Source of the DNA: Conexibacter sp. | GTDB taxonomy: Bacteria > Actinomycetota > Thermoleophilia > Solirubrobacterales > 70-9 | Length of the DNA stretch: 55,992 nt | Assembly (NCBI GenBank): GCA_018263295.1 | Contig: JADFCZ010000004.1 | Location: 1-55,992 of the forward strand | Reading direction: 5' to 3' | Shown: piece by piece, positions 26,135 through 33,752 of the stretch | Numbering within the stretch: the stretch's first letter is position 1 | Layout: each line of letters begins with the position of its first letter | Notes under the pieces: model-generated | What the model was told of the DNA's origin: nothing | Seen by the model: only the letters and a program-made list of their open reading frames with translations | Databases searched by the model: none | Translations under genes and position numbers: made by a program

Positions 26135-27340
26135 TTACGCCGCGAAGAACGCGATCGCGAACACAGCGTAGACGGCGAGGAGCTGCACCCCTTCGAACCA
26201 GGTCGATTCGCCCTCGGAGGCGACCGCATTGGCGATCAGTGCGGCGAGCAGGATCGCCCCGAGCTCGAAGCCGTTGAAGACGAGCGGCATCGGGCTCGGA
26301 CCGATCAGGAACGACGCGAAGACCAGGACCGGGGCGACGAACAGCGCGACCTGCGCGCCCGACCCGATCGCGATGTTGACGGCGAGGTCCATCTTGCCCT
26401 TGAAGGCGACCAGCACCGCGACCCAGTGCTCGGCGGCGTTGCCGACGATCGCGACGACAATCGCGCCGATGAAGAACTCGCTGAGCCCGATCGATTCCGA
26501 TGCCTCCGAGATCGAGCCGACCAGGACCTCCGACATCACCCCGACGGCGACGCCGGCGATCGCGAGGGCGATCACCGAGGCGCGCACCGACCAGCCCCAG
26601 GTGTCGTCGGGCTCGTCGGCGCGATCGGCGTCTACGGTCTCCTCGGTCCCGTCCCCGGCTTCGGCATGCCCTCCGGGCCGGTGGCCGTCGGAGCGCGGGT
26701 TGAAGACGTCGCTGTGCGTCTTCAGCGAGAAGAACAGGCCGGCGACGTAACAGAGGATCAGCACGACGCTGACGGCCAGCGACAGGAACTCGATCGTCGA
26801 CCCGTAGTCGACGAGCTCGGGGCCGACCGAGGGAAGGCCGCGACCCTCGACGAGCTCGAAGATCGCCGGCATCAGCAGCGCCGCGGCCGCGAGGAAGAGC
26901 ATCGTCGACTGGGTCGATGCCGCGGTCCGGTCGAACTTCTGGACCTGGCCGGGACGGCCGACGCCGCCCGAGACCATCGCGGCGCCGAGCACGAGCAGGA
27001 CGTTGCCGATGATCGAGCCGATGATCGAGGCCTTGACGACCTCCTGCAGCCCCTCGGCGAGCGCGAACAGCGCGATGATCAGCTCCGGCGCGTTGCCGAA
27101 CGTGACGTTGAGCAGGCCGCCGATGCCGGGGCCGGAGCGCTCCGCCAGCTCCTCCGTCGCCCGCCCCATCAGCGCCGCCGTCGGGATGATCCCGATCGCC
27201 GCCGCGAAGAAGATCATCCCCGCCGAGGCGCCGGCGACGTCGAGCGCGATCGCCAGCGGGATGAACGGCACCAACAGGTAGGGCCATCCGTCGGGACCGG
27301 TGAGGAAGTCCCTGTTCAGTGCCGGTCCGCGACCGTTCAT
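26135..27340 (-). CDS. cax: calcium/proton exchanger (Cax family)
   Basis: 401-aa CaCA-superfamily antiporter, with about eleven membrane spans. The first alpha-repeat is [20 protein letters not shown] and the second is [32 protein letters not shown] central acidic/His-rich loop (about residues 213-245, [13 protein letters not shown] and [14 protein letters not shown]) is typical. It overlaps the upstream lipoprotein gene by four bases and is eight bases from the downstream exchanger. Two different CaCA antiporters in one operon imply handling of Ca2+ in two directions or over two affinity ranges. Confidence 0.92.
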   Translation of the reverse strand: MNGRGPALNRDFLTGPDGWPYLLVPFIPLAIALDVAGASAGMIFFAAAIGIIPTAALMGRATEELAERSGPGIGGLLNVTFGNAPELIIALFALAEGLQEVVKASIIGSIIGNVLLVLGAAMVSGGVGRPGQVQKFDRTAASTQSTMLFLAAAALLMPAIFELVEGRGLPSVGPELVDYGSTIEFLSLAVSVVLILCYVAGLFFSLKTHSDVFNPRSDGHRPGGHAEAGDGTEETVDADRADEPDDTWGWSVRASVIALAIAGVAVGVMSEVLVGSISEASESIGLSEFFIGAIVVAIVGNAAEHWVAVLVAFKGKMDLAVNIAIGSGAQVALFVAPVLVFASFLIGPSPMPLVFNGFELGAILLAALIANAVASEGESTWFEGVQLLAVYAVFAIAFFAA

Positions 27341-28368
27341 CCGCCGAGCAGGCTCACGCAGTCTTGGACGGCCTCCGAGGTCTTCGCCTCGGCGACGCAG
27401 TCGTAGTACTTCTCGGCGCTGCCGGAGACCTCGGGCTGCGCCGACTGGGCCGAGCCCGGGCTCGAACCGAGACCGCCGAGTGCGGCCGCGCCGCCCGGAA
27501 TCTGGTTGAGGAGGTCGTCGAGCGGCTGCGCGTCGGACGGCGGCTCGATCGACTGATCGGATCCCGGGTCGGAGATCCCGATCCCGAGGTTCACGGTCAC
27601 CTCGCCGGAGCCGCCGCGGGGATCGGCGAGCGTCAGGCCGACCTCGATCTTCCGCAGCGAGTAGCCGTCCTCGGCCGCGTAGACGTCGATCGTCGCGTCG
27701 GTGACCGTGTCCTCGAGCTGCTGCAGCGAGGTCGCGTCGAGGTCGGACGCCTGGCCGGTCTGCGCGGCGACGTCGTTGAGGTCGGCGATCAGCTTCGGGA
27801 CGTCGGCGGTGCCGGAGACGTGAACCACCTCCGTGCCGTCGAGATCCTCGGTGCCGTCGTTCGTCAGGCCGGTGACCCAGCTCTGCGGGTCGATGCCGAA
27901 CTGCTCGAGCGATCCCTCGCCCTCCCCGGACTGCTCGGAGGCGGACTGCTCATAGGAGGCCTTGACCGCCTGGAAGGTCGCGTCGTCGAGCTGGAAATCG
28001 TCGCCCTGAAAGCCGACCCAGAGACCGTCGCCGGTGATCGTGAGGCCGCCGTCGAAGTCGAAGCTCGTGGCGCCGGAGTCGATCGACGCGGCCACGTCGA
28101 AGTCGACCGAGGGCAGGTTGCCGGTCCCGTTCGACTGGAAGGGGCCCTTCACCTCGGCGCCGAGGTTGCCCTCCTGCCCGCCGCTCGACTCGACGCCGAG
28201 GGTGATGTCGAGAACGCCGCTGTCGGTGCCCTCGCCGGCGCCGAGCGCGGTGTCGAGAACCTCCTGGGGATCGGCGTCGGAGCTGCCGCTGCCGCCACAT
28301 CCCGGCAGCACGACCAGCCCCGCCGGCACGGCGAGCAGAAGCAGCGCGATTGTCATTCTCGCTCGCAA
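27337..28368 (-). CDS. lipoprotein, LppX/LprG-like
   Basis: 343 aa with a lipoprotein signal ending at Cys24 (VVLPGCGG). A beta-rich domain with repeated aspartates follows, and a C-terminal region with a Cys pair (YYDCVAEAKTSEAVQDC) is probably disulfide-linked. The composition and pattern resemble LppX/LprAFG-type lipoproteins of actinobacteria, but the match is by impression only. It is the first gene of the operon with Cax and a second exchanger and overlaps cax by four bases. It could therefore serve as an extracellular cation or lipid-binding partner. The promoter probably uses TACTCT (minus strand, 28405-28410). Confidence 0.75.
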   Translation of the reverse strand: MRARMTIALLLLAVPAGLVVLPGCGGSGSSDADPQEVLDTALGAGEGTDSGVLDITLGVESSGGQEGNLGAEVKGPFQSNGTGNLPSVDFDVAASIDSGATSFDFDGGLTITGDGLWVGFQGDDFQLDDATFQAVKASYEQSASEQSGEGEGSLEQFGIDPQSWVTGLTNDGTEDLDGTEVVHVSGTADVPKLIADLNDVAAQTGQASDLDATSLQQLEDTVTDATIDVYAAEDGYSLRKIEVGLTLADPRGGSGEVTVNLGIGISDPGSDQSIEPPSDAQPLDDLLNQIPGGAAALGGLGSSPGSAQSAQPEVSGSAEKYYDCVAEAKTSEAVQDCVSLLGG

Positions 28369-28404
28369 GATCCGGGCGCCCGCCCCGCTCGAACGGGCGC
28401 GGTC

Positions 28405-28414
28405 AGAGTACCCT
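28405..28414. promoter_or_regulatory. overlapping divergent -10 elements
   Basis: AGAGTACCCT reads as TACCCT on the plus strand (28409-28414, six bases before GTG 28421, leaderless ArsA-like gene). It reads as TACTCT on the minus strand (28405-28410, about 30-base leader for the lipoprotein operon). The two share the central TA, so transcription in the two directions should compete. Confidence 0.5.
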
Positions 28415-28420
28415 GGATCC

Positions 28421-29737
28421 GTGCCGGTCGCCGACGAGAGCGCGCCGAGACTCCCCAGGACGATCCTCTACACGGGCAAGGGTGGGGTCGGCAAGACGAG
28501 CGTCGCCGCGGCGACCGCTCGAAGCTGTGCCGCGCGCGGCCTGCGGACGATCGTCCTCTCGACCGATCCCGCACACAGCCTCGGCGATTCGCTCGAGCAG
28601 GAGCTCGGCCCGGAGCCCCGCGAGATCGCTCCGTCGCTCTGGGCCCAGCAGATCGAGGCGCAGGTCGAGCTCGAGGAGAACTGGGCCGCCGTCCGCGACT
28701 GGCTCGGCCGGATCCTCGCCGACCGCGGCGTCCTCGGCGTCGCCGCCGAGGAGCTGACCGTTCCGCCCGGCATGGACGAGCTCTTCAGCCTCCTGCGGAT
28801 CCGCTCCCACCACGCGAGCGGCGACTTCGACGTGATCGTCGTCGATTGCGCGCCGACCGGCGAGACCCTGCGGCTGCTGTCGTTTCCGGACGTAGCCCGC
28901 TGGTGGCTCGACAAGGTGCTGCCCTGGGAGCGCCGCCTCGTCTCGGCGGCCCGCCCGTTCGCGAAGACGTTCCTCGACGTGCCGCTGCCCGGTGACGACG
29001 TATTCGCCGACGTGCAGCGCCTCGTCGGCAACCTGGTCGCCATGAACGAGATCCTCCGCGACCGCGAGCGGACCTCGATCCGGCTCGTGATGAACCCCGA
29101 CCGGATGGTCATCCGCGAGGCCCAGCGCACGTTCACCTACCTCAACCTCTACGGCTATCTGACCGATGCCGTGGTCGTCAACAGGGTCTTCCCGGAGGAG
29201 CTCTCCGACTCCTACTTCGGGGCCTGGCGCGAGCGCCAGCGCGAGCAGCTCGAGGCCGTTCGCGAGGGATTCGCGCCGGTGCCGCTGCTCCTCGCCCGCT
29301 ACTTCCCCGAGGAGGTCGTCGGTCCGGAGATGCTCGATCGGCTCGGCGCGGAGCTCTTCGCCGGAACCGAGCCCGAGAAGGTCATGCACACCGAGCTCGC
29401 CCAGCGGATCACCTCCGAGAACGGCCGCACGGTGCTGTCGATCCCGGTCCCGTTCGCCGACCGCTCCGAGCTCGATCTCAGCAAGGTCGGGCAGGAGCTG
29501 ATCGTCCGGGCGGGGCGCGAGAAGCGGACTATCATCCTCCCGACCGCCCTCGCCCGGCACCGCCCGGTCGGCGCCCGGCTCGAATCCGGCACGCTCGAGG
29601 TGAGCTTCGAAGATGACCGCCCCCGACGAGCAGACAGATCCGCTCCCGCCGCCGAGCTGGCGGACCGAGATCCCGTTCCGGGAGGAGCCCCCGCAGGGGA
29701 ACGGGACGCGGGAGGACGGGACCGGCAGCGGGCCTGA
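28421..29737 (+). CDS. ArsA/Get3-like ATPase
   Basis: Cytoplasmic P-loop ATPase of 438 aa. The deviant Walker A KGGVGKTS lies near residue 18, the switch DPAHSLGDSL near 50, and the DCAPTGETLRLLSFPD segment near 145. A C-terminal small beta domain (RHRPVGARLESGTLEVSF) ends close to residue 400. By family it is related to ArsA and Get3; bacterial members of this type are of unclear function and need not handle arsenite. GTG start, probably leaderless. After the recognisable fold the frame runs on for about 38 Arg/Asp/Pro-rich residues, overlapping the next gene by 125 bases in another frame. Confidence 0.88.
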   Translation: MPVADESAPRLPRTILYTGKGGVGKTSVAAATARSCAARGLRTIVLSTDPAHSLGDSLEQELGPEPREIAPSLWAQQIEAQVELEENWAAVRDWLGRILADRGVLGVAAEELTVPPGMDELFSLLRIRSHHASGDFDVIVVDCAPTGETLRLLSFPDVARWWLDKVLPWERRLVSAARPFAKTFLDVPLPGDDVFADVQRLVGNLVAMNEILRDRERTSIRLVMNPDRMVIREAQRTFTYLNLYGYLTDAVVVNRVFPEELSDSYFGAWRERQREQLEAVREGFAPVPLLLARYFPEEVVGPEMLDRLGAELFAGTEPEKVMHTELAQRITSENGRTVLSIPVPFADRSELDLSKVGQELIVRAGREKRTIILPTALARHRPVGARLESGTLEVSFEDDRPRRADRSAPAAELADRDPVPGGAPAGERDAGGRDRQRA

Positions 29738-29981
29738 CTGGTCCGCCGACCGCGACTGGACGGCCTCCCACCCGGCCGACCCGCGCTGCCTCGAGCTCTG
29801 CCCGATCTGCCGCGGCGCCGAGATCCTCCGCGGCGCCGGTGGCCCGGAGCTCCGCGGCCAGCTCGACGACGTCGGCCGCGAGGCGCTGCTGACGCTGCGC
29901 TCGCTCGTCGACCACTACCTCGAGCGACTCGAGCAGCGCGAGAGCGGCGCCGACCGCGTCGAGCACATCCCGATCGACTGA
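29613..29981 (+). CDS. zinc-ribbon-like hypothetical protein
   Basis: 122 aa with a Pro/Glu-rich N-terminus and a possible metal-binding CLELCPIC motif (about residues 60-67), then a helical C-terminus (LRSLVDHYLERLEQRE). The frame begins inside the last 125 bases of the ArsA-like gene, with GGTGAG about 10 bases before the ATG. It ends one base before the convergent Nudix gene. Co-occurrence with the ArsA-like ATPase suggests a functional link. The function is unknown. Confidence 0.7.
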   Translation: MTAPDEQTDPLPPPSWRTEIPFREEPPQGNGTREDGTGSGPDWSADRDWTASHPADPRCLELCPICRGAEILRGAGGPELRGQLDDVGREALLTLRSLVDHYLERLEQRESGADRVEHIPID

Positions 29982-29982
29982 A

Positions 29983-30399
29983 TCAGAGCTCGCCGGCGGC
30001 CGGGAGCTCGCTGAGGAGCTTGCGGTCGTGCTCGTAGTCGAGCCGCTCCGCCGCCGTGCCGAGCGGCAGCCATTCGAGAACGTCGACCTCCTCGTTCGGC
30101 GTGAACTCGCCGTCCAGCACGCTCATCGCCCAGTAGCGGACGATCTTGAGCCGGCCCTTGCGGTCGTGATAGCTGATCGGCGAGAGCTCGTCGCCGAGCT
30201 CGCAGCGGAACCCGGTCTCCTCCTCGACCTCCCGCAGGGCCCCCGCCTCGAAGCTCTCCCCCGGTTCGAGCTTGCCCTTCGGCAGCGACCAGTCGTCGTA
30301 GCGCGGACGGTGGACGAGAACGACCTCGATGCGGCCGCCGCCGTCGCGGACGACGACGCCGCCGCCGGCCCTGACCTCGGCCTCGCGCTCGCCACCCAT
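29983..30399 (-). CDS. Nudix hydrolase
   Basis: 138 aa. The full Nudix box G-x5-E-x7-REUxEExGU spans about residues 42-64 (GKLEPGESFEAGALREVEEETGF region). Such enzymes hydrolyse nucleoside diphosphate derivatives (MutT-like or NTP/ADP-sugar). The SLPKGKLEPGE form is typical of the MutT/diadenosine polyphosphate group. It is the last gene of the mtaP-mtaD operon, with its ATG at the stop of mtaD. Confidence 0.93.
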   Translation of the reverse strand: MGGEREAEVRAGGGVVVRDGGGRIEVVLVHRPRYDDWSLPKGKLEPGESFEAGALREVEEETGFRCELGDELSPISYHDRKGRLKIVRYWAMSVLDGEFTPNEEVDVLEWLPLGTAAERLDYEHDRKLLSELPAAGEL

Positions 30400-31655
30400 C
30401 AGCCCAGCAGCCCGAGTCGGCGCCCGCGCTCGCGGGCACGTTCGAGGATCTCGTCCTCGCCGTCGACGACGCCGCCGCGCATCAGCACCCGGCCGGCGAC
30501 GATCGTCGTGTCGACGACGCCGCCCGAAGCCGCGTAGACGAGGCCGGCATCGAGCGCTCCGACCCCGAGCTCGTGGCGGTCGGTCCGGACCAGGAGCAGG
30601 TCGGCGGGAGCACCGACCTCGAGCGGCGTCGCGCCGAGCAGCGGCGCCAGCTCGCCGCGGGCGATCGCCATTGCCTGCGGCGCCGCCCCGGCGGCGGGGT
30701 CCCGGGCGAGGTGCTTCTGCCCGAGCGCGAAGTGCTTGACGTCGGAGAACAGGTCGAGCGAGTTGTTGGACCCTGCCCCGTCGGTCCCGAGCCCGACCGG
30801 CAGGCCGTGCTCGCGAGCGGCGCCAAGGTCGAAGATACGGCCGACCGCGAGCTTCATGTTCGCAACCGGGTTGCTGACCACGGTCGCGCCGGAGGAGGCG
30901 ATCAGCTCACGCTCGTTCTCGTCGATCCAGACGGCGTGCGCGAGCAGCGCCCGCGGCGAGAGCAGCCCGACCCGGTCGAGCAGCTCGACCGGCCGCAGCC
31001 CATGCGCGGCGAGACAGTCGTCGACCTCCTGCTCGGTCTCGGAGGCGTGGATCTGGACCGGGATTCCGAGCCGCTCGGACTCGGCGGCGATCCAGGCGAG
31101 GGAGTCGGGCGAGACCGTGTAGACGGCGTGCGGCGCCAGCGACGGCGCGGTCAGCGGGCTCGCGTTCGCCTCGATCTCCGCCAGGCCCTCCCCGGCGGCA
31201 CGGCGGACCTCGTCGATCCGGGCCGGGTCGCCGCCGTCGAGCAGCGGCGGGCCGATCGTCGCGCGGACGCCGGCGTCGGTCACCGCCCGCGCAACCGCCC
31301 CCGGCCGCCAGTACATGTCCCAGAAGCGAACGGTGCCGGTCCGGATCATCTCCGCGCAGGCGAGGCGGGTGCCCCAGTAGACGTCGTCGTCGTCGAGCCT
31401 GGCCTCGACCGGCCAGATGTGCTTCTGCAGCCACTCCATCAGCGGCAGGTCGTCGGCATAGCCGCGGAAGAGCGTCATCGCCGCATGGGTGTGGCCGTTG
31501 ACGAGCCCGGGGACGATCGCCGTCCCGGCGCCGTCGATCCGCTCGTCGGCCGCCTCGGGGACGGCGTCGGGGCCGAGCGCCGCGATCAGGCCGTGCTCGA
31601 TCCGGAGGCCGGCCGGGCCGCCGTCCAGAGTCGCGCCCTCGACGAAGATCCCCAT
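30399..31655 (-). CDS. mtaD: MTA/SAH deaminase-type amidohydrolase
   Basis: 418-aa zinc amidohydrolase. The metal ligands are visible: H55 and H57 in VNGHTHAAM, then QIHASETEQEV, LAHAVWIDE and the GLGTDGAGSNNSLDLF aspartate. It belongs to the group that deaminates 5'-methylthioadenosine, S-adenosylhomocysteine and 5'-deoxyadenosine to the inosine analogues. It directly follows mtaP (ATG overlaps the stop by one base) and precedes the Nudix gene, forming a nucleoside salvage operon. Cytosine/guanine deaminase relatives share the fold, but the phosphorylase partner supports the MTA role. Confidence 0.88.
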   Translation of the reverse strand: MGIFVEGATLDGGPAGLRIEHGLIAALGPDAVPEAADERIDGAGTAIVPGLVNGHTHAAMTLFRGYADDLPLMEWLQKHIWPVEARLDDDDVYWGTRLACAEMIRTGTVRFWDMYWRPGAVARAVTDAGVRATIGPPLLDGGDPARIDEVRRAAGEGLAEIEANASPLTAPSLAPHAVYTVSPDSLAWIAAESERLGIPVQIHASETEQEVDDCLAAHGLRPVELLDRVGLLSPRALLAHAVWIDENERELIASSGATVVSNPVANMKLAVGRIFDLGAAREHGLPVGLGTDGAGSNNSLDLFSDVKHFALGQKHLARDPAAGAAPQAMAIARGELAPLLGATPLEVGAPADLLLVRTDRHELGVGALDAGLVYAASGGVVDTTIVAGRVLMRGGVVDGEDEILERARERGRRLGLLG

Positions 31656-32371
31656 CAGCCGTCACCCCGCTCGAGCTCGGCGGCGACCGCCGCGATCGCG
31701 GCGGTCAGACGCGCGCGGTTCTCGTCCTTGCCGGCCTCGAACCCGGCGACCGACAGCGGCTCGGAGGCAATGCCGTTGGCGAGGTTGTCGACGACGCAGA
31801 CCGCCGCGTAGGGGATTCCCATCTCGCGGGCGATGACGCACTCGGAGGCGATCGTCATCCCGATCACTTCGGCGTGCGTCGCGATCAGCCTGATCTCGGC
31901 GGGGGTCTCGAAGCGCGGGCCGATCGCCTGCCAGTAGACGCCGCCGTCGATCACCTCGGGCTCGGCCACGCGAGCCCAGACGTCGAGGACGGTCCGCCGC
32001 CAGGCGGCGTCGAACCCCGGCACGAGCTCGCCCCCGTGCCCCTCGTGCAGCGTCAGCCCGAGATGAAGGGCGATGAAGTCGTCCGGGCAGAGGAACGTGC
32101 CGACCCCGAGCTCTGCCCGGAGGCCGCCGACCGAGCCGATCGCCAGCGCCCGGTCGCACCCGAGCTCGGCGAGGGCCGCGAAGTTGCGTGCGTGGTCGAG
32201 CTTGGCCGCCGTCGTGTAGCCGTCGATCCCGTGGCGCTGGAGCAGCACCTGCCCGCCCCGCTCGTGGACGCGGACGCTCCCGCGCGCGGTCTCGACGTCA
32301 CGAGGCTCGAACCCGGCCGCGGGGTCGCTGCCGAGGATCGAGTGCCCGCCGATCAGCGCCAGCCGTCCCAT
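31655..32371 (-). CDS. mtaP: 5'-methylthioadenosine/methylthioinosine phosphorylase
   Basis: 238-aa PNP-family phosphorylase cleaving MTA or methylthioinosine to base and 5-methylthioribose-1-phosphate. The signatures are IGGHSILGSD at the N-terminus, the AIGSVGGLR phosphate loop, YWQAIGPRFETPAEIRLI and IGMTIASECVIAREMGI. This salvages the by-product of polyamine synthesis and radical-SAM/SAM chemistry. The start is ATG 32371, with TAGGAT six bases upstream (leaderless), embedded in the end of the NYN gene. The operon is mtaP-mtaD-Nudix. Confidence 0.9.
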   Translation of the reverse strand: MGRLALIGGHSILGSDPAAGFEPRDVETARGSVRVHERGGQVLLQRHGIDGYTTAAKLDHARNFAALAELGCDRALAIGSVGGLRAELGVGTFLCPDDFIALHLGLTLHEGHGGELVPGFDAAWRRTVLDVWARVAEPEVIDGGVYWQAIGPRFETPAEIRLIATHAEVIGMTIASECVIAREMGIPYAAVCVVDNLANGIASEPLSVAGFEAGKDENRARLTAAIAAVAAELERGDG

Positions 32372-32377
32372 CCGCTG

Positions 32378-32383
32378 ATCCTA
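32378..32383 (-). promoter_or_regulatory. -10 element of mtaP operon
   Basis: TAGGAT on the minus strand, six bases before ATG 32371; it overlaps the stop codon of the NYN gene. A leaderless start is predicted. Confidence 0.55.
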
Positions 32384-32773
32384 TTCGCCGCGCTCGAACG
32401 CCTCGAGGCGGCGGAGTAGGTCCCCGGCGGGGATGCTCGAGGCACCGACGGCCTTGACCGAGTTGCGGAGCCGCCGGTCGCTGGTGACGACGACGATCGA
32501 GCCGGGCTCGTGGTCCGCGCGGAGGCGGGCGACGATCTCACGATCGGCGGCATCGGGGCCGCCCGGCGCGAAGCCGACGGCGATCGTCTCGGCGGCCGAC
32601 TCGACCCGCCGGTGCGGCCGGCCGTCGAAGACGATCGCGAGATCGATCTCCTCGCCCGCCGCCAGCGCGTCGAGGCGCCGCGTAAGCCCCGCCATCGCGG
32701 CCGGGCGGTCGCGCCACCAGCCGTCGGGGCGCGAGCCGAGCACGTTCATGCCGTCGACGATCAACCGCTCCAC
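32381..32773 (-). CDS. NYN/PIN-like nuclease domain protein
   Basis: 130 aa, YacP-like NYN domain. Conserved acidic positions are seen in LIVDGMNV, LAIVFDGRP and ADREIVARL, plus VVTSDRRLRNSV, the usual NYN layout for a metal-dependent RNase. GTG 32773 has TACGGT six bases upstream on the minus strand (leaderless). A longer open frame upstream is a shadow of the carH-like gene. It lies 32 bases downstream of carH. Confidence 0.85.
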   Translation of the reverse strand: MERLIVDGMNVLGSRPDGWWRDRPAAMAGLTRRLDALAAGEEIDLAIVFDGRPHRRVESAAETIAVGFAPGGPDAADREIVARLRADHEPGSIVVVTSDRRLRNSVKAVGASSIPAGDLLRRLEAFERGE

Positions 32774-32779
32774 CCCGCG

Positions 32780-32785
32780 ACCGTA
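32780..32785 (-). promoter_or_regulatory. -10 element of NYN gene
   Basis: TACGGT on the minus strand, six bases before GTG 32773. Confidence 0.45.
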
Positions 32786-32805
32786 GCCGCAAAGCCGATT
32801 GACGG

Positions 32806-33717
32806 TCAGGTGGCCAGCGAGCCCGCGGCGGCGACCGGGTCCTCGGCCAGGACCGCGGCGCCGAGGGCACCGGCGATCTCGCCGCTCGCCCCGGTGCCGG
32901 CGATCATCAGCTGCGCGTGCCCGGCGAGCTCGCGGAGCCCTTCGGCCGAGTCCTCGAAGATCGACTCCTCCAGCGCGCAGAGGACGACGACGTCGGGCTC
33001 GATCTCCTCGGCGCAGGAGATCATCGTGTCGACCGGGGTGTCGGCGCCCAGCAGCGTGACCCTCCATCCCAGTCCCCGCAGTGCGACGCCGAAGCCGACC
33101 AGTCCGAGGTCGTGGTGCTCGCCCGGCGGGCAGGCGAGCAGGGCGAGCGGTCCCCCGCCGCCGCCCCAGCCGCGGGCGAGGCCGAGCATCCGGCCGCGAA
33201 GGATGTTGCTCGCGAAGTGCTCCTGGGCGACGGTGACTTCTCCCTTCGACCAGCCGTCGCCGATCCGGCGCAGGATCGGCAGGGCGATCTCGCGGACGAA
33301 GGCGTCGGGGCTGAGGACGCCGAGGGCGCGGTCCATGACGTGCTCGGAGGTGGCGTTGTCGAAGGAGAGCAGGGCGGCGAAGAGCTCGGCCCGAAGCCCG
33401 GGCGCTGGGGCGCTCTCGGCCTGGGCCTGCAGTGCGGCGTCGGCGCCGGTCGCCGCGAGCACCCGGGTGGCGGCTTCCGCCGGCGCCACCCCCTGGCCGA
33501 TCAGGGCGATCATCGCCCGCAACCGACGCTCGTCGGCTGCGGAGTAGAGCCTGTAGCCGGACTCGCCGCGGGTCGGCTCGACGATGCCGTAGCGCCGCTC
33601 CCACGCCCGCAACGTCGCCGTCGGCAGCCCGGCCCGGCGGGCGAGCTCACCGATGCGGATCAGCGACTCGCCGCCCGGAGACGCGCCGTTGCCATTGATT
33701 GGACGAACCTTTGACAT
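32806..33717 (-). CDS. carH: CarH/LitR-type B12-dependent photoreceptor repressor
   Basis: 303-aa MerR-family regulator with a cobalamin-binding light sensor. The MerR winged helix spans about residues 19-88 (RIGELARRAGLPTATLRAWERRYG, GYRLYS). A helical bundle carries W156-x9-E166-H167 (the W-x9-EH signature). The B12 domain has E200-x-H202-x-x-G205, with H202 as the expected lower cobalt ligand. In this family AdoCbl forms a DNA-binding tetramer in the dark, and light breaks the Co-C bond and releases DNA. It is divergent from an SDR gene. Its own ATG lies inside three 11-bp repeats, and TATGTT six bases upstream predicts a leaderless, autoregulated transcript. Confidence 0.93.
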   Translation of the reverse strand: MSKVRPINGNGASPGGESLIRIGELARRAGLPTATLRAWERRYGIVEPTRGESGYRLYSAADERRLRAMIALIGQGVAPAEAATRVLAATGADAALQAQAESAPAPGLRAELFAALLSFDNATSEHVMDRALGVLSPDAFVREIALPILRRIGDGWSKGEVTVAQEHFASNILRGRMLGLARGWGGGGGPLALLACPPGEHHDLGLVGFGVALRGLGWRVTLLGADTPVDTMISCAEEIEPDVVVLCALEESIFEDSAEGLRELAGHAQLMIAGTGASGEIAGALGAAVLAEDPVAAAGSLAT

Positions 33718-33731
33718 ACCTTGAACATAGC
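33699..33731. promoter_or_regulatory. CarH operator: three 11-bp direct repeats
   Basis: TTGGACGAACC (33699-33709), TTTGACATACC (33710-33720) and TTGAACATAGC (33721-33731) are contiguous 11-base direct repeats, consensus TTnGACATAcC. Family knowledge: CarH tetramers contact three 11-bp direct repeats overlapping a promoter. The array covers the -35 and spacer of the SDR promoter and the -10, start site and start codon of carH. Confidence 0.75.
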
Positions 33732-33740
33732 TGCTAGCCT
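33711..33740 (+). promoter_or_regulatory. promoter of the SDR gene
   Basis: Perfect -35 TTGACA (33711-33716), 18-base spacer, -10 TAGCCT (33735-33740). Transcription should begin near 33747, five bases before ATG 33752. The -35 and part of the spacer lie in CarH repeats 2 and 3. Confidence 0.7.
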
Positions 33741-33752
33741 CGACGGAGTCAA
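33724..33752 (-). promoter_or_regulatory. promoter of carH
   Basis: On the minus strand, -35 TTGACT (33752-33747), 17-base spacer, -10 TATGTT (33729-33724), six bases before the start codon. It faces and overlaps the SDR promoter. Confidence 0.65.

Noticed and set aside
25128-27287. A single 719-aa fusion of two exchangers
   Set aside because: The N-terminal half is the wrong frame of the Cax gene. The second exchanger begins at ATG 26126; Cax is complete in its own frame (26135-27340).
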